Positions 17,481-26,423 of a DNA stretch of 64,000 nucleotides are shown one piece after another. The notes below the pieces were generated by a model that was not told the origin of the DNA, did not search any database, and saw only the letters and a list, made by a program, of their open reading frames with translations. The stretch's first letter is position 1, and the number at the start of each line of letters is the position of its first letter. Both the position numbers and the translations under genes were made by a program. This DNA comes from Paludibacteraceae bacterium (GTDB lineage: Bacteria; Bacteroidota; Bacteroidia; Bacteroidales; Paludibacteraceae), in contig JAKSNY010000002.1 in NCBI GenBank assembly GCA_024399495.1, positions 1 to 64,000 of the forward strand. The letters run 5' to 3'.

Positions 17481-17564
17481 GCATAGGTGGTGAAATTGGT
17501 ATACACGCTACTTTGAGGGGGTAGTGCCGGTTACGGCGTGTGAGTTCGAGTCTCATCCTATGCA
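17481..17564 (+). tRNA. tRNA-Leu (GAG)
   Basis: Class II tRNA: acceptor GCATAGG/CCTATGC, anticodon loop TTGAGGG (GAG), long variable arm, T arm GTGAG-TTCGAGT-CTCAT. CCA is not encoded. Its 3' end is the left arm of a 25-bp inverted repeat. Confidence 0.95.
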
Positions 17565-17608
17565 CAAAAAAAGGGTTCCCAAAGAACCTTTTTTTTGTGC
17601 ATAGGATG
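17554..17608 (+). terminator. 25-bp hairpin joining the tRNA-Leu 3' end to its downstream terminator
   Basis: 17554-17578 (the last bases of tRNA-Leu(GAG) plus CAAAAAAAGGGTTC) is complementary to 17584-17608 at 24 positions plus one G-T pair, over a 5-base loop. The inner GGTTC/GAACC with the T run is a standard terminator; the outer part copies the acceptor strand CATCCTATGC. Confidence 0.75.
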
Positions 17609-17725
17609 GACAAAGTCCTTGTCTACTGGGGCATATCCCCAGACCCCTACGCTACGCGGAGGCTTCTTTGAAGCCCTTTTTGTGCATAGGATGAGACAAG
17701 TCCTTGTTTACTGGGGCATATTTTC
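17593..17725 (+). repeat. Two direct repeats carrying inverted copies of the tRNA-Leu 3' end
   Basis: 17593-17635 and 17678-17725 share TTTTGTGCATAGGATG, then ACAA(A)GTCCTTGT and TACTGGGGCATAT. Both begin with the reverse complement of the tRNA-Leu(GAG) acceptor end; the second extends into the T stem (GAGAC). Confidence 0.75.
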
Positions 17726-17748
17726 TGCTTCGCAGAACATGTTTGTCG

Positions 17749-17795
17749 TGACTCGGCATAGCTCGCAAGCGGCTCTGCTCTCGCTACTCCAAACA
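17749..17795 (+). repeat. Interspersed repeat, copy 2 (GACTCGGCATA...CTCTGCTCTCGCTACTCC)
   Basis: Same framing words as 7020-7070 with a different core (GCTCGCAAGCGG). Confidence 0.7.
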
Positions 17796-17826
17796 GTCCC
17801 AGACTCCCACGCTTTGCGTTTGGGTT

Positions 17827-17852
17827 AAATTTTCAATTTTCAACTTTCAACT
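17827..17852 (+). repeat. CAACTTT heptamer array before the MBL gene
   Basis: Three heptamers (CAATTTT, CAACTTT) end 2 bases before the ATG. The 260 bases between tRNA-Leu and this gene contain only repeats. Confidence 0.7.
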
Positions 17853-17853
17853 G

Positions 17854-18657
17854 ATGAAGTTTTGTAGTTTTTCCAGCGGAAGTGACGGTAATTGTTACTA
17901 TATAGGCACTGACACTTGTGGCATTCTTGTAGATGCAGGTATCAGCGTTAAGACAATTAAGAAATCTCTGGAGAAAATAGGCACCTCAATACAGAAAATA
18001 TACGCTATTTTTGTAACTCATGACCACTATGACCACATAGCATCGGTGGGTACTCTTGGAGAGATATATCATATACCTGTATATTCCACACAGGAGATTC
18101 TTAACGGAGTTAACCGTTGTTATAAGGTAACGGAGAAACTATACGGATGCCGTCACTATCAGAGTAAGGGGGAGACCATAGAGATAGGCGATATGCTTAT
18201 CACCTCTTTTCAGGTTTATCATGACTCAACAGACAGTGTGGGCTACTACATTGAGCAGAAAGGTTCACCGGAGAATAACATTGTAATAGCCACAGATTTG
18301 GGATACATAAACAATGAGGCTATACCTTTTATTATAAAGGCAAATAACATTGTTATAGAATCCAACTACGATGAGGAGATGTTGCTTAACGGTCCGTATC
18401 CGCTGTTCCTGAAGCAAAGAATTCTGAGCCAAAGCGGGCACCTTGCAAATCATGTTACAGCCACATTTTTGGCAGAAAACTGTCAAGAGCATTGGCGTAA
18501 TGTTTTCCTATGCCATCTTAGTAATAAGAACAACGCCCCTGATTGTGTTGCCGCTATGCTTCAACGCAAATTTGATGAGTGCCAAATACCCGATGGGCAG
18601 CGTCCAAACTTTATAATTCTTCCAAGAACAAAAGCCATAGATCCGGTAGATTTATAA
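17854..18657 (+). CDS. MBL-fold metallo-hydrolase (YycJ/WalJ-like)
   Basis: 267 residues, the usual length. The N-terminus 'MKFCSFSSGSDGNCYYIG' and the metal motif 'THDHYDHIA' (HxHxDH) mark the metallo-beta-lactamase superfamily, with later ligands in 'VYHDSTDSVGYYIE', 'IATDLG' and 'CHLSNKNN'. The YycJ/WalJ group comprises cytosolic nucleases or phosphodiesterases tied to DNA replication and cell-wall control in Firmicutes; the substrate here is unknown. It stands alone between the repeat region and korA, with a CAACTTT array at its start. Confidence 0.85.
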   Translation: MKFCSFSSGSDGNCYYIGTDTCGILVDAGISVKTIKKSLEKIGTSIQKIYAIFVTHDHYDHIASVGTLGEIYHIPVYSTQEILNGVNRCYKVTEKLYGCRHYQSKGETIEIGDMLITSFQVYHDSTDSVGYYIEQKGSPENNIVIATDLGYINNEAIPFIIKANNIVIESNYDEEMLLNGPYPLFLKQRILSQSGHLANHVTATFLAENCQEHWRNVFLCHLSNKNNAPDCVAAMLQRKFDECQIPDGQRPNFIILPRTKAIDPVDL

Positions 18658-18748
18658 AAACTGCATATTTATACATTAAATTTGCATAATATATACCTTT
18701 TTTTACTAAATTTTAATAAAAAAGGTGGATTATATGCAAAAAAAGTAG

Positions 18749-18756
18749 TAAATTTG
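18749..18756 (+). promoter_or_regulatory. Promoter -7 box for korAB
   Basis: TAAATTTG 24 bases before the korA ATG; a second TAAATTTG lies at 18677-18684. Neither has a clear TTTG upstream, so a tandem promoter is possible but weakly supported. Confidence 0.5.
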
Positions 18757-18779
18757 CACTCTCGTAATAATTTAGGAAT

Positions 18780-20627
18780 ATGAGTGAAAAAGTAAAGATG
18801 TTAAGTCAGGTTGCCGTAAGGTTTTCAGGCGATTCTGGCGATGGTATGCAGCTTGCTGGAAATATTTTTTCTACAATTTCTGCAACTGTAGGTAATGATA
18901 TTTGTACATTCCCCGATTACCCTGCCGATATCCGTGCCCCGCAGGGTTCGCTTACCGGTGTATCGGGTTTCCAAGTACACATAGGTGCAGATAGGGTGCT
19001 TACTCCGGGCGATAAGTGTGATGTGCTTGTTGCAATGAACCCTGCCGCACTTAAAACACAATATAAATACTGTACGTCACAGACTGTAATCATTATAGAC
19101 TTAGATAGTTTCTCAGAGAATGACCTAAAGAAGGCAATGTTCACCACAATGAATCCTTTTGAGGAGATGAACATTAAGAATGAGGTTATTTCAGCACCTA
19201 TTTCAAGCATGTGCAAAGAGTCTCTTAAAGATTCAGGACTTGACTTTAAGGCTGCCATGAGATGCAAGAACATGTTTGCACTTGGTCTTGTATGCTGGTT
19301 GTTTGACCGCAAACTATCACTTGCAGAGGATATGCTTAAAGAGAAGTTTGCCAAGAAACCGGAGATAGCGGCAGCCAATATTAAGGTTCTTAATGACGGA
19401 TATAATTACGGACACAATACCCACTCCAGCGTTACTACAACCTACAGGGTTGAGAGTACAGGTAAAAAGGAGAAGGGTCTGTATATGGATATTAACGGTA
19501 ATAAAGCCACATCTTACGGTCTTATTGCAGCCGCAGAAAAGGCTGGCTTGAAACTTTACCTTGGCTCTTATCCCATCACCCCTGCAACAGACGTTCTGCA
19601 TGAACTTGCAAAACACAAGTCACTTGGAGTTGTTACGGTTCAGGCTGAAGATGAGATTGCAGGTTGTGCATCAGCAGTTGGTGCCGCATTTGCCGGAGCA
19701 CTTGCTGTTACATCAACATCGGGTCCTGGCGTATGTCTCAAAAGTGAGGCTATGAACCTTGCAGTTATTACTGAGCTTCCGCTTGTAATACTTGATGTTC
19801 AGCGTGGCGGTCCTTCTACAGGTCTTCCTACAAAAACAGAGCAAGGCGATTTACTTCAGGCTCTTTATGGCAGAAGTGGTGAAAGCCCGATGCCGGTTGT
19901 TGCAGCCAAGTCTCCAACACACTGCTTTGATGCCGCTTTTGACGCTTGTAAGATAGCAGTAGAGCACATGACTCCTGTAGTGCTTCTTACAGATGCCTTT
20001 ATTGCTAACGGTTCAGCCGCTTGGAAACTACCTGATTTGGATAAGTACCCTGCAATAGTTCCACCATACGTAACACCCGATATGGCAGGTAAGTGGACAC
20101 CGTTCCAGCGTAATCCAAAGACAGGCGTAAGATATTGGGCATTGCCTGGTACAGAGGGCTTTATGCACCGCATTGGTGGTCTTGAAAAGAGCAATGAGAC
20201 AGGTGCCATATCCACAGAACCGGAGAACCATAACCTAATGACAAAACTACGTGCAGAGAAGGTTGCAAAAATTGTTGACTACATTCCACTACAGGAGGTT
20301 GAAGGCGATAAAGACGCAGACTTGCTTGTAGTTGGCTTTGGTGGCACTTACGGACATCTTAGTGATGCAGTAAGCATGATGCGTTCTAACGGAAAGAAAG
20401 TGGCACACGCACACTTTGAATTTATAAACCCACTTCCAAAAAACACAGAGGAGATACTCAGAAAATACAAGAAGGTGGTTGTGGCTGAGCAGAATCTTGG
20501 TCAGTTTGCATCTTACTTACGTTCTAAGTTTGATGGATTAAAACTATATCAGTTTAACGAGGTTAAAGGACAGCCGTTTAATACAAGCAGTTTGGTTGAT
20601 GCCTTTACTAAAATTATGGAGGATTAA
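18780..20627 (+). CDS. korA: 2-oxoglutarate (2-oxoacid):ferredoxin oxidoreductase, alpha subunit (fused gamma-alpha)
   Basis: 615 residues, as expected for the fused form. The gamma domain opens with 'VRFSGDSGDGMQLAGNIF'; the alpha (pyrimidine-binding) domain begins near residue 240 with 'GSYPITPATDVLHELAK', followed by 'QAEDEIAGCASAVGAAFAG' and 'TSTSGPG'. With KorB it oxidises a 2-oxoacid, most likely 2-oxoglutarate, to the acyl-CoA and reduces ferredoxin in the cytosol; under anaerobic conditions it can run reductively. KorB follows after 3 bases. Pyruvate or branched-chain oxoacids as substrate cannot be excluded by sequence reading. Confidence 0.9.
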   Translation: MSEKVKMLSQVAVRFSGDSGDGMQLAGNIFSTISATVGNDICTFPDYPADIRAPQGSLTGVSGFQVHIGADRVLTPGDKCDVLVAMNPAALKTQYKYCTSQTVIIIDLDSFSENDLKKAMFTTMNPFEEMNIKNEVISAPISSMCKESLKDSGLDFKAAMRCKNMFALGLVCWLFDRKLSLAEDMLKEKFAKKPEIAAANIKVLNDGYNYGHNTHSSVTTTYRVESTGKKEKGLYMDINGNKATSYGLIAAAEKAGLKLYLGSYPITPATDVLHELAKHKSLGVVTVQAEDEIAGCASAVGAAFAGALAVTSTSGPGVCLKSEAMNLAVITELPLVILDVQRGGPSTGLPTKTEQGDLLQALYGRSGESPMPVVAAKSPTHCFDAAFDACKIAVEHMTPVVLLTDAFIANGSAAWKLPDLDKYPAIVPPYVTPDMAGKWTPFQRNPKTGVRYWALPGTEGFMHRIGGLEKSNETGAISTEPENHNLMTKLRAEKVAKIVDYIPLQEVEGDKDADLLVVGFGGTYGHLSDAVSMMRSNGKKVAHAHFEFINPLPKNTEEILRKYKKVVVAEQNLGQFASYLRSKFDGLKLYQFNEVKGQPFNTSSLVDAFTKIMED

Positions 20628-20630
20628 AAG

Positions 20631-21641
20631 ATGGCAGATAAAGTATATACAGCGCAAGATTATAAATCAGGACAACCACGTTGGTGTCCTGGATGTGGAG
20701 ACCACGCTTTTCTTGCCTCACTTCATAAGGCAATGGCAGAACTTGGTGTTGCTCCCCATAATATAGCGGTTATTTCAGGTATAGGTTGCTCAAGCCGTTT
20801 GCCATACTATATGAACACATACGGTATGCACACAATCCACGGACGTGCCGCAGCCATATCCACAGGTGCAAAAGTTGTAAATCCAGACCTTACAATATGG
20901 CAGATTTCAGGTGATGGTGACGGACTTGCAATAGGTGGTAACCACTTCATTCACGCGGTACGCCGTAACATAGATTTGAATATGATTCTTTTGAATAACC
21001 GTATCTACGGACTTACAAAAGGTCAGTATTCACCTACAAGTGCTCGTGGATTTGTAAGTAAATCATCTCCATACGGAACAGTGGAAGACCCGTTCCGTCC
21101 TGCAGAACTTTGTTTTGGTGCAAGAGGAAGATTTTTTGCGCGTTGTGCCGCTGTTGATGCTTTAGGCTCAGTTCCTGTACTTGTGGCGGCTGCAAAACAC
21201 AAAGGTGCCAGCGTGGTTGAGGTTCTTCAAAACTGCGTTATATTCAATAACGGTACCCACGATGCCATAGCCACAGCAGAGGGTAGGGCTAAAAATGCCA
21301 TCTACCTTGAGCATGGCAAGCCAATGCTTTTTGGTGCAAACAAGGAGTTTGGACTGATGCAAGAGGGCTTTGGACTTAAAGTGGTTAAACTTGGTGAGAA
21401 CGGCATTACAGAGAAGGATATTCTTGTTCACGATGCACATTGCCAGGATAACACCCTGCAACTTAAACTTGCCCTTATGGAAGGACCTGATTTCCCTATA
21501 GCACTTGGTGTTATACGTGATGTTGAGGCTCCAACCTACAACGATGCAGTCAATGAGCAGATAGAGGAAGTTTCAAACAAGAAACAATATCACTCACTGA
21601 AAGAGTTACTCTTAACTAATGATACTTGGGAAGTAAAATAA
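20631..21641 (+). CDS. korB: 2-oxoglutarate (2-oxoacid):ferredoxin oxidoreductase, beta subunit
   Basis: 336 residues. The thiamine-pyrophosphate subunit: 'RWCPGCGDHAFL' near the start, 'GIGCSSRLPYY', the TPP/Mg site 'SGDGDGLAIGGNH' and 'NNRIYGLTKGQYSPTS'. It has no additional ferredoxin-type cluster domain, as in other two-subunit enzymes. It forms the enzyme with KorA directly upstream (3-base gap) and is the end of the unit; a reverse ATGTATG array separates it from the convergent tamB gene. Confidence 0.92.
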   Translation: MADKVYTAQDYKSGQPRWCPGCGDHAFLASLHKAMAELGVAPHNIAVISGIGCSSRLPYYMNTYGMHTIHGRAAAISTGAKVVNPDLTIWQISGDGDGLAIGGNHFIHAVRRNIDLNMILLNNRIYGLTKGQYSPTSARGFVSKSSPYGTVEDPFRPAELCFGARGRFFARCAAVDALGSVPVLVAAAKHKGASVVEVLQNCVIFNNGTHDAIATAEGRAKNAIYLEHGKPMLFGANKEFGLMQEGFGLKVVKLGENGITEKDILVHDAHCQDNTLQLKLALMEGPDFPIALGVIRDVEAPTYNDAVNEQIEEVSNKKQYHSLKELLLTNDTWEVK

Positions 21642-21670
21642 AGTAAAGGAGTTTAGGAGTAAAGGAGTTT

Positions 21671-21699
21671 TCATACATCATACATCATACATTATACAT
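21671..21699 (-). repeat. ATGTATG heptamer array (minus orientation)
   Basis: Four CATACAT/TATACAT heptamers on the plus strand, i.e. ATGTATG read in the direction of tamB and just beyond its stop. Confidence 0.8.
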
Positions 21700-21700
21700 T

Positions 21701-24700
21701 TTACTCCTTGTTCCCTGACCCTTGACTCTTTTTTAGCTCTTTCTGTTGCTTAACATATTCTTTATGGCGGCGTTTACGGTCCTCTTTCAGAGCCTTTTTC
21801 GCCGCTTTCCTTTCAGCCTTTTTAATTTTTTCTTTCTCTTTGGCCTTTTTGGCGGCGGCTTTCTCTTCAGGAGTTTTCTTGCGGGTCAGTTCCTTGTATG
21901 TTTTGCCCAAATTCTTCCAAGTGTCAAAAGTCTCCTTATACATAATGCCTAATCCCTGCGTATATAGTGCAGTGGAGTAGAGCATGTCATTAGTCTTATT
22001 GTAGGCCTTCAGACGGAAACGTCCGGATTTAGTAAGTTTATACTCTAAATCAAAATCGCCTACAAAGTTTGTAGAGCCATATTGGTTGCGATATCCCACA
22101 TTACCATATAATATAAGCCTGTTATTAAACAAATTGGTAGTGACATTCATTTCAAATGAATTGTTCCTATAAACATCGCCGTTATTTGCATCTTGATAAT
22201 TCATACCCAAATTCACATTGTTGCTAATTTGAGACATCCAATAATTCAATTGGCTTGATATGGTTGATGTGGCAAAAGATGTTGCCATAGATGATGTTGT
22301 GTTAACTGTTTGAGATGATGCCAACTGAGGGTTGTAGAATTTACCAAATACAAGTAGGAACACCATTTGCTGCAACATCATATCGTCTGTGTTTACAGTT
22401 GCTTTTACACGGCGTATAACCTCATCGTCTGCTCCGGGTAGGTCTAAATCAAATTTAATTATAGGTGCTAACAAATTACCCGATATATGTGCCAGACAGT
22501 TTACTTTTACAGAGGTGTTCTTAATGTCTTTTGTCAAACTCTCTTCAAGCAGGTCTGTAAGAGATGCGGTGGTCTGATATTTTGCGTTTATGTCAAGAAT
22601 ACCATTCATAGGGTCTCCGTCAAAAGTAACGCTGCTGTTCTCCGCCACCTCAAATTTCTTTCTAATGGCTCCGCTTAAAGAGAAATTATACTCACCTTCT
22701 TGAATGTCATATTTGCCAAACAATTTTACATTGGCGTTCTGGTCCACATTTATCTTAATGTTTCCTGTACCCCTGCCTTTAATTATATCGCCCGAATGGC
22801 TGTCCATAATAATTTGGGCTTCTACATCTGGTGTGGCCTCTACAGAAATATCCACATTAACCTTGGTGGTAGGGGCAATCTCTTTAAACCGTTTTCTACG
22901 CCTCTCTTGGGCGGTGGTGCTGGTGTCAATAGTGTCTTTCTTTACAAATGTTATAAACTCATTGTTTGTAGCGGATCTATAGTTGTCAAGAGGAACTGCA
23001 AAATAACTGCCTGCTTCCGGTTTTGCCGCTATTGCAATATCAACTTTGTTCTCATCACCCATAATCAATGCATTACCCGATGCAAACACAGTGCCGTAGA
23101 AATCGGGTGAGGTGGTGGGTGTTGTGTTAAATACCATAGTGTTGTTTATTGAGAAATCTATCTGATATTTGAATTTCTCAAATAATTTATGCGTTACAAG
23201 ACCATTGATTAAGCCTTCATTGCCTTGTTTATCCTTTATATGAATGTTAGGAAATACAAAACGGTCACGCCCTATATGCACAGAATCAGCAAAATAGAAA
23301 GTGGAGCCTAAGAAATCAATACCTAATTTGGCATCGTGGACGTATGCGTCACCCCACAACTCTATGGCATCAAACTTGCCACCTACAGAAAGATTACCGC
23401 TTGCAATGCCGTCCATCTCGTGCGAGAATGATTCAAGATATGGCTCAATAAAGCCTAAATGTAATTCGTTAATATCTATATCCAATTGCATCTCTTTATC
23501 AAAAATTGCCACGTAACCATTTAAGAACGTGGTGTCCATTTTCTCATTCATAGCCTCTGCATACATCTCTATGCGGTTGTTGTCGTGATTGAATTTGGCT
23601 TTGGCATTTACATCTGCTATGGGGTAGCCGTTTAGTCCGAATTGCAGTACTGATACATCGGCATCAAGCACAGGCCTGCCTCCAAAAACCTCACCTATTA
23701 CAACTTTACCGGTAGCAATGCCAAGTAGCGAGATTTCTGCAATCTCAGGTAGAGATACAGCGTCACTTATATATGATAAATCAACTCCCTTCATATCAAC
23801 CTTAATAATACCGGCATTCTTGTCTTTACTTGACCATCCACTTATACGCAGATATTGGTCGGTGCTCTCAAAAGCAAGATTTTTTACCACAAGATTATGC
23901 TCGTCAAAAAATATGGTTCCCTCGTTTACATGCCATATAGAGTCACTTATCACAAGTTCTGAATTGTGAATGGTGCATAAGGTTTCTATGACGGCATCTT
24001 TGTGCTTGGGTTTAAAAAATTCTGCCGATATTCTAAGGTCGCCACTAAAGTCTTTCTCTACAGTATTCCAAAAATTAAAATCAAAATTAACAATATTGTT
24101 GTTTGCAGTTGTGGCAACATACAGATGAGTGGTATCACGAGGTGTTTCAAACAGAGCGTTGGCATCTATAATTATTCTTTCGTCATCTTGTGTCTTTATA
24201 TGTACAAGCAGAGAGTCTATGGTGTTTTTCTTCCCCAAAGATATAAGTTCTGTCTCAATATTAACATTAAGATAATCTGTGTAGTCGCTAAAATTACCCG
24301 ATATATAAGTGGTATCATCTATAGATACAGGCAGTTCAAATATGTAAGCCAAATTTGACAGAGGACCTATGGTGGCGTTTATATAAAAATCGTTAGACGG
24401 CTCTTTCTTTTTTACTTGTAAAGGAGAAAAAGAAGAGAACTGTTGGGCAATAATATATTGTAAATTATATGGTAAGGTGGAAAGAGTGTATTTGCCGTCT
24501 ATATTTGCTGAAATAAGCGGTGATTTGATTCTGATGTGTTGTGCGTCAAGATTGTCTTTCTCTATATAAATGGCAAGATTATCAACAAGATAGGTCAATC
24601 CGTTGTTTGACACTGATGTGGAGTCCATTACAAGTTCCCCTACAATATCATCAATACTTGTAAAGTGCGATGATAATTGTAAATCGGTGGAGAATTTGAG

Positions 24701-26305
24701 AGTGGGCATATTAGGAGTCAGACCCATTGCACCTAAAGAAATAGAGTCTGCCTGTAACTCAAGTGCGACAAACTTACTTTTCTCTATGTTGTCAAAAAAG
24801 GCATCTATATTGAGTGTTCCGTTTCCGTTATTATCAATGTATTTGATGTTTGCTATTGACTTGTCGGGATTGACAATAGCGTCCAAAGTAATGCCGTTAA
24901 AGTTATAACCGTTATATTGGATTTGGTTCACAGCACCTTTGATAGCCGCCGCTATTCTCTTGCTTTTTATATTATATGTACCGTTTGCATTGATGTTAAA
25001 GTTTAAATCTCCTATTTTAAGCTCTTTCCCGAATATTTTTTCAAAATCAAAGTCTGTAGTGCCTACATTGCCGTTAATAGAAACAGTCTTTGATGATGAA
25101 TTGAATCCGCCTGTGGCATCTGTGGTTATGTTTCCTGCATTGGTGGTTATTCTGCCCACATATTTTGCATATCCAATCTTACCCGATATGTTGCCGTTGT
25201 AACGGATAAAACTGAAACCATTTATACTTTTGGGTAATTTAAAAGGCTTTTTTGTCAAATCAGAAACGGTGTTTTCTATATCCGCCCTGTTTGTGCCAAG
25301 TTGGCTGATATTGGCGTATAGTCTCACATCTTTGAAATCATCAATGGTAACTGAATCTTTGAGTGATTTAACTAAATTGGCAAGACTTGCCTGTGCGTTA
25401 AGGACCGTGCCTGTACCGTAATTTAAACTTAACTTTTCCAAGGCAAGAGTGTCTTTCTTAAAATAAAGGTGAGTGCTTAATTTAAGATTATCCCGTAAAT
25501 TACCCAATTGTGGTACAAAACAAGCCAAGTCTTTGCCACTTAGATACGATTTTGACATTTCAAAATTCACAGATGTGTTTTTTATGTCCAAGGTGTCAAA
25601 ATCAGCACTTAAATCGGGGAATGACAATCGGCTGTAAGGCATTCTAATATCAAGGTCAGCCACTATAAGTTTATTGTCGATAAACGAAACTTCGGTTCCT
25701 ATATGCGTAAGTTTGAACCCGCACCTTTCTTTACACGCAAAATGTTCCAACTCCGCTATTACAGAGTCTTTAGAGGCGTGGATTAAAGAAGCATCTAAAT
25801 CAATGCCGTCTATAAGTATGTGATTTGGGTCAAATTTTCCGTTTGCTGTGGGTGGAATATCGATATTGTCAAACCCGAATATGCAACCTTTAATGTGTAT
25901 GTCAGGTGCCGAAAAGGTAAACTCAACAGGACCTAACGATGTATCTTTAAATTTATCGATGATAAAATCAAGGTTTGTGCCGCCCAATGTGTCTGTTTTA
26001 AGATAAAATCCGGCACTGTCAATGTCAACACCTGTTATTGTAATGCTCTTTTTAAACAGTTTTGCTATGCTTACACTGGCAGAAATGCTCTTGATATATG
26101 CCAAAGTGTCTTTGCTCCGGTCTTCAATATAAACGTTATTAAGTGCTATTGATGCAGGTATTTTGTACTCAATGTAGCCAATCCGTACTTTAGTGTCAAG
26201 ATACTCTGTAAGATAATCGGTTGCTTTGCCTACAAGCATATTCTGAATATGTCTGTTGCTGAGCAGCAGAGTGACGGAAAGTGGTATTGCTATAATAATT
26301 ACCAC
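21701..26305 (-). CDS. tamB: TamB-like translocation/assembly module protein
   Basis: 1534 residues. An N-terminal membrane helix, a very long run of beta-helical repeats, and a C-terminal TamB (DUF490) region at about 1190-1440 ('DVEAQIIMDSHSGDIIKGRG', 'LFGKYDIQEGEYNF', 'LDINAKYQTTASL'). TamB-family proteins bridge inner and outer membranes and carry phospholipids or assist outer-membrane protein insertion. The last 60 residues are lysine/alanine-rich. The start is a problem: the only usual codon is GTG at 26303-26305, in mid-helix; upstream codons stay open and would encode 'KVIKKFFTIVIVLV', a better helix start, but contain no ATG, GTG or TTG before a stop at 26378-26380. It diverges from tsaD. 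Confidence 0.88.
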   Translation of the reverse strand: MVIIIAIPLSVTLLLSNRHIQNMLVGKATDYLTEYLDTKVRIGYIEYKIPASIALNNVYIEDRSKDTLAYIKSISASVSIAKLFKKSITITGVDIDSAGFYLKTDTLGGTNLDFIIDKFKDTSLGPVEFTFSAPDIHIKGCIFGFDNIDIPPTANGKFDPNHILIDGIDLDASLIHASKDSVIAELEHFACKERCGFKLTHIGTEVSFIDNKLIVADLDIRMPYSRLSFPDLSADFDTLDIKNTSVNFEMSKSYLSGKDLACFVPQLGNLRDNLKLSTHLYFKKDTLALEKLSLNYGTGTVLNAQASLANLVKSLKDSVTIDDFKDVRLYANISQLGTNRADIENTVSDLTKKPFKLPKSINGFSFIRYNGNISGKIGYAKYVGRITTNAGNITTDATGGFNSSSKTVSINGNVGTTDFDFEKIFGKELKIGDLNFNINANGTYNIKSKRIAAAIKGAVNQIQYNGYNFNGITLDAIVNPDKSIANIKYIDNNGNGTLNIDAFFDNIEKSKFVALELQADSISLGAMGLTPNMPTLKFSTDLQLSSHFTSIDDIVGELVMDSTSVSNNGLTYLVDNLAIYIEKDNLDAQHIRIKSPLISANIDGKYTLSTLPYNLQYIIAQQFSSFSPLQVKKKEPSNDFYINATIGPLSNLAYIFELPVSIDDTTYISGNFSDYTDYLNVNIETELISLGKKNTIDSLLVHIKTQDDERIIIDANALFETPRDTTHLYVATTANNNIVNFDFNFWNTVEKDFSGDLRISAEFFKPKHKDAVIETLCTIHNSELVISDSIWHVNEGTIFFDEHNLVVKNLAFESTDQYLRISGWSSKDKNAGIIKVDMKGVDLSYISDAVSLPEIAEISLLGIATGKVVIGEVFGGRPVLDADVSVLQFGLNGYPIADVNAKAKFNHDNNRIEMYAEAMNEKMDTTFLNGYVAIFDKEMQLDIDINELHLGFIEPYLESFSHEMDGIASGNLSVGGKFDAIELWGDAYVHDAKLGIDFLGSTFYFADSVHIGRDRFVFPNIHIKDKQGNEGLINGLVTHKLFEKFKYQIDFSINNTMVFNTTPTTSPDFYGTVFASGNALIMGDENKVDIAIAAKPEAGSYFAVPLDNYRSATNNEFITFVKKDTIDTSTTAQERRRKRFKEIAPTTKVNVDISVEATPDVEAQIIMDSHSGDIIKGRGTGNIKINVDQNANVKLFGKYDIQEGEYNFSLSGAIRKKFEVAENSSVTFDGDPMNGILDINAKYQTTASLTDLLEESLTKDIKNTSVKVNCLAHISGNLLAPIIKFDLDLPGADDEVIRRVKATVNTDDMMLQQMVFLLVFGKFYNPQLASSQTVNTTSSMATSFATSTISSQLNYWMSQISNNVNLGMNYQDANNGDVYRNNSFEMNVTTNLFNNRLILYGNVGYRNQYGSTNFVGDFDLEYKLTKSGRFRLKAYNKTNDMLYSTALYTQGLGIMYKETFDTWKNLGKTYKELTRKKTPEEKAAAKKAKEKEKIKKAERKAAKKALKEDRKRRHKEYVKQQKELKKSQGSGNKE

Positions 26306-26337
26306 TAAAACAATTACTATGGTAAAGAATTTTTTTA

Positions 26338-26345
26338 TAACTTTG
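26338..26345 (+). promoter_or_regulatory. Promoter -7 box for tsaD
   Basis: TAACTTTG, start predicted near 26352, ATG at 26424. No clear TTTG at the -33 position. It overlaps the possible true 5' end of tamB. Confidence 0.5.
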
Positions 26346-26423
26346 CACTTTAATTGGATGATACAAAACGCATCACCCTAAAATCTTACAAAAATAGTAA
26401 TAATTACACAAATCACCGCTTAG

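Noticed and set aside
17593-17725. Attachment sites of an integrated element
   Set aside because: The tRNA end copies are inverted rather than direct and there is no integrase or element between them, so an att assignment is not supported.
17595-17828. 77-residue ORF downstream of tRNA-Leu(GAG)
   Set aside because: It consists of direct repeats and dispersed repeat words; there is no plausible initiation context or domain.
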